Positions 5,341 through 8,175 of a stretch of DNA of 8,175 bases are shown here, piece by piece. Below the pieces are notes generated by a model. It was not told the DNA's origin. It made no database searches and saw only the letters and a list, made by a program, of their open reading frames with translations. The position numbers and the translations under genes were made by a program. This DNA is from Candidatus Peregrinibacteria bacterium (GTDB lineage: Bacteria > Patescibacteriota > Gracilibacteria > UBA1369), in NCBI GenBank assembly GCA_014728765.1, contig WJLA01000092.1, positions 1 through 8,175 on the forward strand, in the 5' to 3' direction. How positions within the stretch are numbered: position 1 is the first letter of the stretch; every line of letters begins with the position of its first letter.

Positions 5341-7095
5341 ATGAAATTATCCAATGATCCCAACAAAGTTTATGTATTAAATACAGATCTCCGAGATGGT
5401 CGCCAAGCTCCTGGTTATAGCATGCGTGACCCAGAAAATTTGGAAAGCATTGATTGGATTTTGGATCATGCGAAAGTTTTGAAAAAAGCTCAATATGATG
5501 TTCTTGAAGCAGGCTTTCCTGCAGGAGGTGCAGAAGAAAAAAAAATTATCAAAGAAGTCGGAAAAATTTGTATTGAAGGAGTCGATAATCCGAATATCCA
5601 CAATCCATCCGTAGCAGCTATGTCTTTCATGTTAAACCTAAAAAAACCGAATGACTATCGTGAGTCTCTTGATGCGGCATTTGAGTCTATTGATCAATTG
5701 ATACAATATAATCGAGGTCGCATTACCATGCTTGTTTCAACGGCACCTAAACTCAGAGAACACTCGACTGGCATGTCCAAAGGCGAAATCTTGGAAAATG
5801 CCGTGGAAAGTGGTCGATATGTTGTTGAAGAATTTGCAAAAAGAGGTGGTTATCCGAATTTGCAATACTACATTGAAGGTGCCACTCAAACCGAACCTGA
5901 TTTTTTGCTCGAAGTAAATCGAAAATTAATTATGTCAGTTATAGAAGCGTCACAAAAAGAAGGGATTGATGCCGGTCAAATAAACTTGGTGGCTTCTCAA
6001 CCTGACACAACAGGTGTGGCAAGACCAAGTCATTATGGAAGACTGTTTAAAACTTTGCATCAAGCAATACCGGAAATACAAAAGTATGGAGTAATAACAA
6101 GCGCGCATTGTCATAATGATCGAGATAATGCTGTCGCCAACACTATAGCAGCAGTAGAAAATGGTGCCAGACAAGTTGAAGTTACAACACTTGGAATAGG
6201 AGAAAGAGCCGGGAATGCCAGTTCCACTTCTGTCATCAGCCAATTGCATGACTTTTCTGGGGAAATCGGAGGAGTAACACATGGAATTGATAGATCTGTA
6301 TTACATGATTGCGCTAAATCATTGTCCAGAATCACAGGGCATAGAATCAATCCTAATCAGCCGATTCACGGATCTAACGCTAATGCTACGGGGGCGGGCA
6401 TTCACCAAAATGCGGTTGCCAAAGCTCCTGATAGTTATAACTCTTTGGATGCGACTGATTACGGTAATGTCACTGAAAGATTACTATTGACTTCCATGAG
6501 TGGAAAAAATGCTGTCAGAGGCTTGCTGGAGCTGAAAGGTCTAACTTTAGATTCCAAGACCTATACTGAATTAACCAGGCAATTAAAAGATCAAGAAGCG
6601 GGTCAATTAACAGCCGATCAATTTATTGAAAAGTATATTGCAATCCCCGGAAAAGTCAGGGCATTCGAAGAACAAGATTTGGCTAACGGAGGTATGAATT
6701 TGGATAGCGAAAGTTTTGCTTATTTCGGAAGTGAGCAAAACCAAAATGTTCAATTTAGGCTGGTTTGGAAAAATGGACAACAAAAAGTCTCAGAAATATT
6801 CAAAGAGCAATCGGATAAAGGTGTTGTCGATGCGGCTAAAAAAGCATTCGAAAGTCTGGTTAAAAAGGATATAAAACTATCAGGCTACAAAGAATATATA
6901 CCCGAAGACAATTTAACCAGTGGTTCGGAAGTTGTTATTGATGTAACTCTGGAAATTGAAGACCAATTTGTCAGAGGTCTTGGATGCTCGAGAGATCACA
7001 ATAGAGCAGCTATAAAAGCCATGGCAAATGCATTGAATAGAATAAATGAAATCAAAGAAAGAATATCTATGCATTCAATCAATCCTGATGGCTAA
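5341..7095 (+). CDS. LeuA-family synthase, probable citramalate synthase
   Basis: A 584-residue DRE-TIM acyltransferase paralogous to the preceding LeuA. Seen: TDLRDGRQAPG (15-25; R18, D19; Arg where most relatives have Glu or Asn), LEAGFPAGG (55-63), YYIEGATQTEPDFL (176-189), PDTTG (221-225), metal ligands H256 and H258 in AHCHND, GIGERAGN (285-292), GAGIHQNAV (351-359), and a C-terminal LeuA-type regulatory domain (about 455-575) ending with an RGLGCSRDHNRAAIKAMANALN segment typical of the dimer domain. Y177-x-E179 aligns with S167-x-E169 of the neighbour; Tyr there is what I recall for Leptospira citramalate synthase (Tyr144, Glu146). With the isoleucine-only leader this suggests pyruvate plus acetyl-CoA to citramalate, entering isoleucine synthesis. 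A homology search alone would probably return 2-isopropylmalate synthase. The start follows TTTAAAA without a Shine-Dalgarno. Confidence 0.85.
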   Translation: MKLSNDPNKVYVLNTDLRDGRQAPGYSMRDPENLESIDWILDHAKVLKKAQYDVLEAGFPAGGAEEKKIIKEVGKICIEGVDNPNIHNPSVAAMSFMLNLKKPNDYRESLDAAFESIDQLIQYNRGRITMLVSTAPKLREHSTGMSKGEILENAVESGRYVVEEFAKRGGYPNLQYYIEGATQTEPDFLLEVNRKLIMSVIEASQKEGIDAGQINLVASQPDTTGVARPSHYGRLFKTLHQAIPEIQKYGVITSAHCHNDRDNAVANTIAAVENGARQVEVTTLGIGERAGNASSTSVISQLHDFSGEIGGVTHGIDRSVLHDCAKSLSRITGHRINPNQPIHGSNANATGAGIHQNAVAKAPDSYNSLDATDYGNVTERLLLTSMSGKNAVRGLLELKGLTLDSKTYTELTRQLKDQEAGQLTADQFIEKYIAIPGKVRAFEEQDLANGGMNLDSESFAYFGSEQNQNVQFRLVWKNGQQKVSEIFKEQSDKGVVDAAKKAFESLVKKDIKLSGYKEYIPEDNLTSGSEVVIDVTLEIEDQFVRGLGCSRDHNRAAIKAMANALNRINEIKERISMHSINPDG

Positions 7096-7841
7096 GACTT
7101 TGCAAATCGCCACAAAAAATCAAAACCTTTTCTGAAAGCCGATGCAATCATTTCACTTTCCACAATCAGCCCGAATTTTTCCGGAATTGAGATGATTGCG
7201 TTTTTATTGCCATAACCAAGCAAGTCCACCCCCAAATCAAAATTTTTTGCGACGCGTCTTGTTTCTCTGGAAACCACAGCATCTCTTCTTCCGAATTGAT
7301 CGAAATTATCTTCAAAAGTATGAATTGCTTTGGCAAAAACACCCTTGCCTGATCTCAAATCTTCATAACCGGGTATAAAAGAGTCGACAAATGAGTTCAA
7401 GTTACTGGAAACGAATGCCCGTAATTCTTGATTATCACTTGCTAACACATCCATTAAAATTTGTGTAATACCTTCATTGCCGGAAAAATATACGGCTTTT
7501 GCAGGTTTTTCATTCACTGGCCTTCTTAAATCGACTTGAGATATTTCATTTTTTACTTTTTCAATTTTTTTGAGCAGTAAGTTTTGCTTGAATCCATAAT
7601 TTTCCATCCATACCAAAGGATCCACCGCAAAAAAGTACTGCATATTATTTCTGGTCATTTGACCTATTAAGCCTTTTGAAATTAATGAGTTAACCAATGC
7701 ATAGCAAGTCGGTCTCTTGATCATTAAATTTCTGGACAAGGAACCTGCGGGAGAACATGCTGTTGTTAGAAGATAGATATAAATACTTATTTCTTTTTCA
7801 TTTAAACCCAATTCTTTCAAAATGTGACGCAAATTATCCAT
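7092..7841 (-). CDS. TrmB-family transcriptional regulator
   Basis: The 249-residue protein has an N-terminal winged helix (about 1-75; LGLNEKEISIYIYLL, then RPTCYALVNSLISKGLI as recognition helix), a short coiled-coil-like linker (85-103), and a C-terminal effector domain (about 115-245) with YFSGNEGITQILMDVL and a closing ESEMIASAFRKGFDFLWRFA, both typical of TrmB-like regulators. Such proteins often bind sugars or other small molecules; the ligand here is unknown. The gene converges on the second synthase and the two stops overlap by 4 bp, so no terminator separates them and antisense transcription is possible. A role in branched-chain amino acid control is only a guess from position. There is no Shine-Dalgarno; the -10 lies 22 bp upstream. 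Confidence 0.85.
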   Translation of the reverse strand: MDNLRHILKELGLNEKEISIYIYLLTTACSPAGSLSRNLMIKRPTCYALVNSLISKGLIGQMTRNNMQYFFAVDPLVWMENYGFKQNLLLKKIEKVKNEISQVDLRRPVNEKPAKAVYFSGNEGITQILMDVLASDNQELRAFVSSNLNSFVDSFIPGYEDLRSGKGVFAKAIHTFEDNFDQFGRRDAVVSRETRRVAKNFDLGVDLLGYGNKNAIISIPEKFGLIVESEMIASAFRKGFDFLWRFAKS

Positions 7842-7863
7842 TTGGAAAACATTAAAAGATCAC

Positions 7864-7892
7864 ATTAAATCATCAAATTGACACAGAGTCAA
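7864..7892 (-). promoter_or_regulatory. Promoter of the TrmB-family gene
   Basis: On the minus strand, TTGACT (7892-7887) and TTTAAT (7869-7864) are each one mismatch from consensus and are spaced by exactly 17 bp. The predicted start leaves about 16 nt before ATG 7841. Confidence 0.65.
7878..7892. promoter_or_regulatory. Candidate operator: inverted repeat over the -35 box
   Basis: TTGAC (7878-7882), five bases, GTCAA (7888-7892) form a perfect 5-bp inverted repeat covering the -35 element of the regulator's own promoter. A dimeric winged-helix protein bound here would block RNA polymerase, suggesting autoregulation. The repeat is short and could be chance, because GTCAA is itself part of the -35. 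Confidence 0.35.
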
Positions 7893-7895
7893 ATA

Positions 7896-8030
7896 TTATT
7901 TTTCGAATATATTTACATCTTTGAAAATATCGTCTACAGCCCTTCTTGTTCCGGAAACAAAAGATGCTTTTACCGGTAGAGTGGAAGCGATTATAATTGG
8001 CAATAAATCTAAATCAAGTGATTTTACCAA
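7896..8030 (-). CDS. Orphan 44-codon frame overlapping the peroxiredoxin end (doubtful)
   Basis: A frame closed by TAA (7896-7898) gives plausible protein sequence (SLDLDLLPIIIASTLPVKAS, then FVSGTRRAVDDIFKDVNIFE). It has no ATG. The only candidate start is TTG 8028-8030, overlapping the peroxiredoxin stop by a few bases. The frame is open up to 8054 and could join the peroxiredoxin by a -1 shift at the T7 run (8050-8056, A7 on the minus strand). I recognise no family. It may be a coupled small protein, a remnant, a frameshifted extension or chance. Confidence 0.22.
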   Translation of the reverse strand: MVKSLDLDLLPIIIASTLPVKASFVSGTRRAVDDIFKDVNIFEK

Positions 8031-8175
8031 CTTGTATGGTTGCCACTTCTTTTTTTAATAACTTCTAGCACAACTTGATGATGCTTAGGGACTTTCACAT
8101 TATTCCAAATTTCCAAAATTTTACCTTCGGGATCAATCAAAAAAGTCGTTCTAACCACTCCCATAAATTTTTTGC
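8024..8175 (-). CDS. bcp: Peroxiredoxin, Bcp/PrxQ type, C-terminal part (partial)
   Basis: The gene runs off the right edge; its last 49 codons end at TAA 8024-8026. KKFMGVVRTTFLIDPEGKIL, followed by EIWNNVKVPKHHQVVLEVIKK, matches the end of the Bcp/PrxQ family (for example Y-G-I-x-R-x-S-F-LID-x-x-GKI and a final HH-x-x-VL-x-x-L helix in the E. coli protein). These are cytoplasmic thiol peroxidases that reduce hydroperoxides. The catalytic cysteines lie upstream of the window edge, so activity cannot be judged. The last residues (RSGNHTSW) follow an A7 run and are not family-like, but the family normally ends about there. Confidence 0.8.
   Translation of the reverse strand, partial: KKFMGVVRTTFLIDPEGKILEIWNNVKVPKHHQVVLEVIKKRSGNHTSW

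Noticed and set aside
5950..6350. Two minus-strand frames inside the second synthase
   Set aside because: They are shadows of the strongly supported synthase frame; their translations are Cys/Ser-rich and lack any motif.
7196..7378. 60-codon plus-strand frame opposite the TrmB-family gene
   Set aside because: It is fully antisense to a well-supported gene, with no start signal and no recognisable motif.
1..8175. CRISPR array, insertion sequence, tRNA or rRNA
   Set aside because: I saw no regularly spaced direct repeats, transposase motifs with terminal repeats, or cloverleaf-like sequence in the gaps.

Overview
The window looks like bacterial chromosome from an AT-rich genome. It has sigma70-type promoters, U-tract terminators and ribosome-dependent attenuators, all bacterial features. 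A TrmB-family regulator, genes without Shine-Dalgarno sequences and a divergent thymidylate-kinase-like protein would fit a Patescibacteria/CPR lineage that still makes branched-chain amino acids (Peregrinibacteria-like, for example). That placement is inference and cannot be proven from this sequence alone. All long genes are open with TAA/TAG stops and no in-frame TGA, so the standard code fits.

Layout: (a) 1-83, C-terminal tail of an unidentified plus-strand gene. (b) 181-945, minus strand, a thymidylate-kinase-like P-loop kinase. (c) 1038-3161, plus strand, a membrane CHASE2 adenylate cyclase with a C-terminal TPR-like tail, divergent from the kinase with extended -10 promoters between them. 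(d) 3162-5163, a leucine-type transcription attenuator followed by a 2-isopropylmalate synthase (leuA). (e) 5164-7095, an isoleucine-type attenuator followed by a second, divergent LeuA-family synthase. (f) 7092-7841, minus strand, a TrmB-family regulator converging on the second synthase with a 4-bp stop overlap. (g) 7896-8030, a weak orphan reading frame. (h) 8024-8175, minus strand, the C-terminus of a Bcp/PrxQ peroxiredoxin that runs off the window.

The main discovery is the pair of attenuators. Each synthase gene has its own TTGACA-17-TAWATT promoter and a short leader peptide starting at or within a few bases of the predicted transcription start. Each peptide has a run of control codons: ALILLIL (Leu-rich) before the first gene, IIIAIII (Ile only) before the second. 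Each is followed by mutually exclusive antiterminator and terminator hairpins. The two genes encode paralogous Claisen-condensing enzymes. The first has the Ser-x-Glu pocket motif of isopropylmalate synthase, and the second has Tyr-x-Glu, as in citramalate synthase. Leader codons and pocket residues therefore agree: the first gene would make leucine precursor under leucine control, and the second would make isoleucine precursor (citramalate route) under isoleucine control. Neither leader peptide appears among the long reading frames because both are only 20-25 codons.
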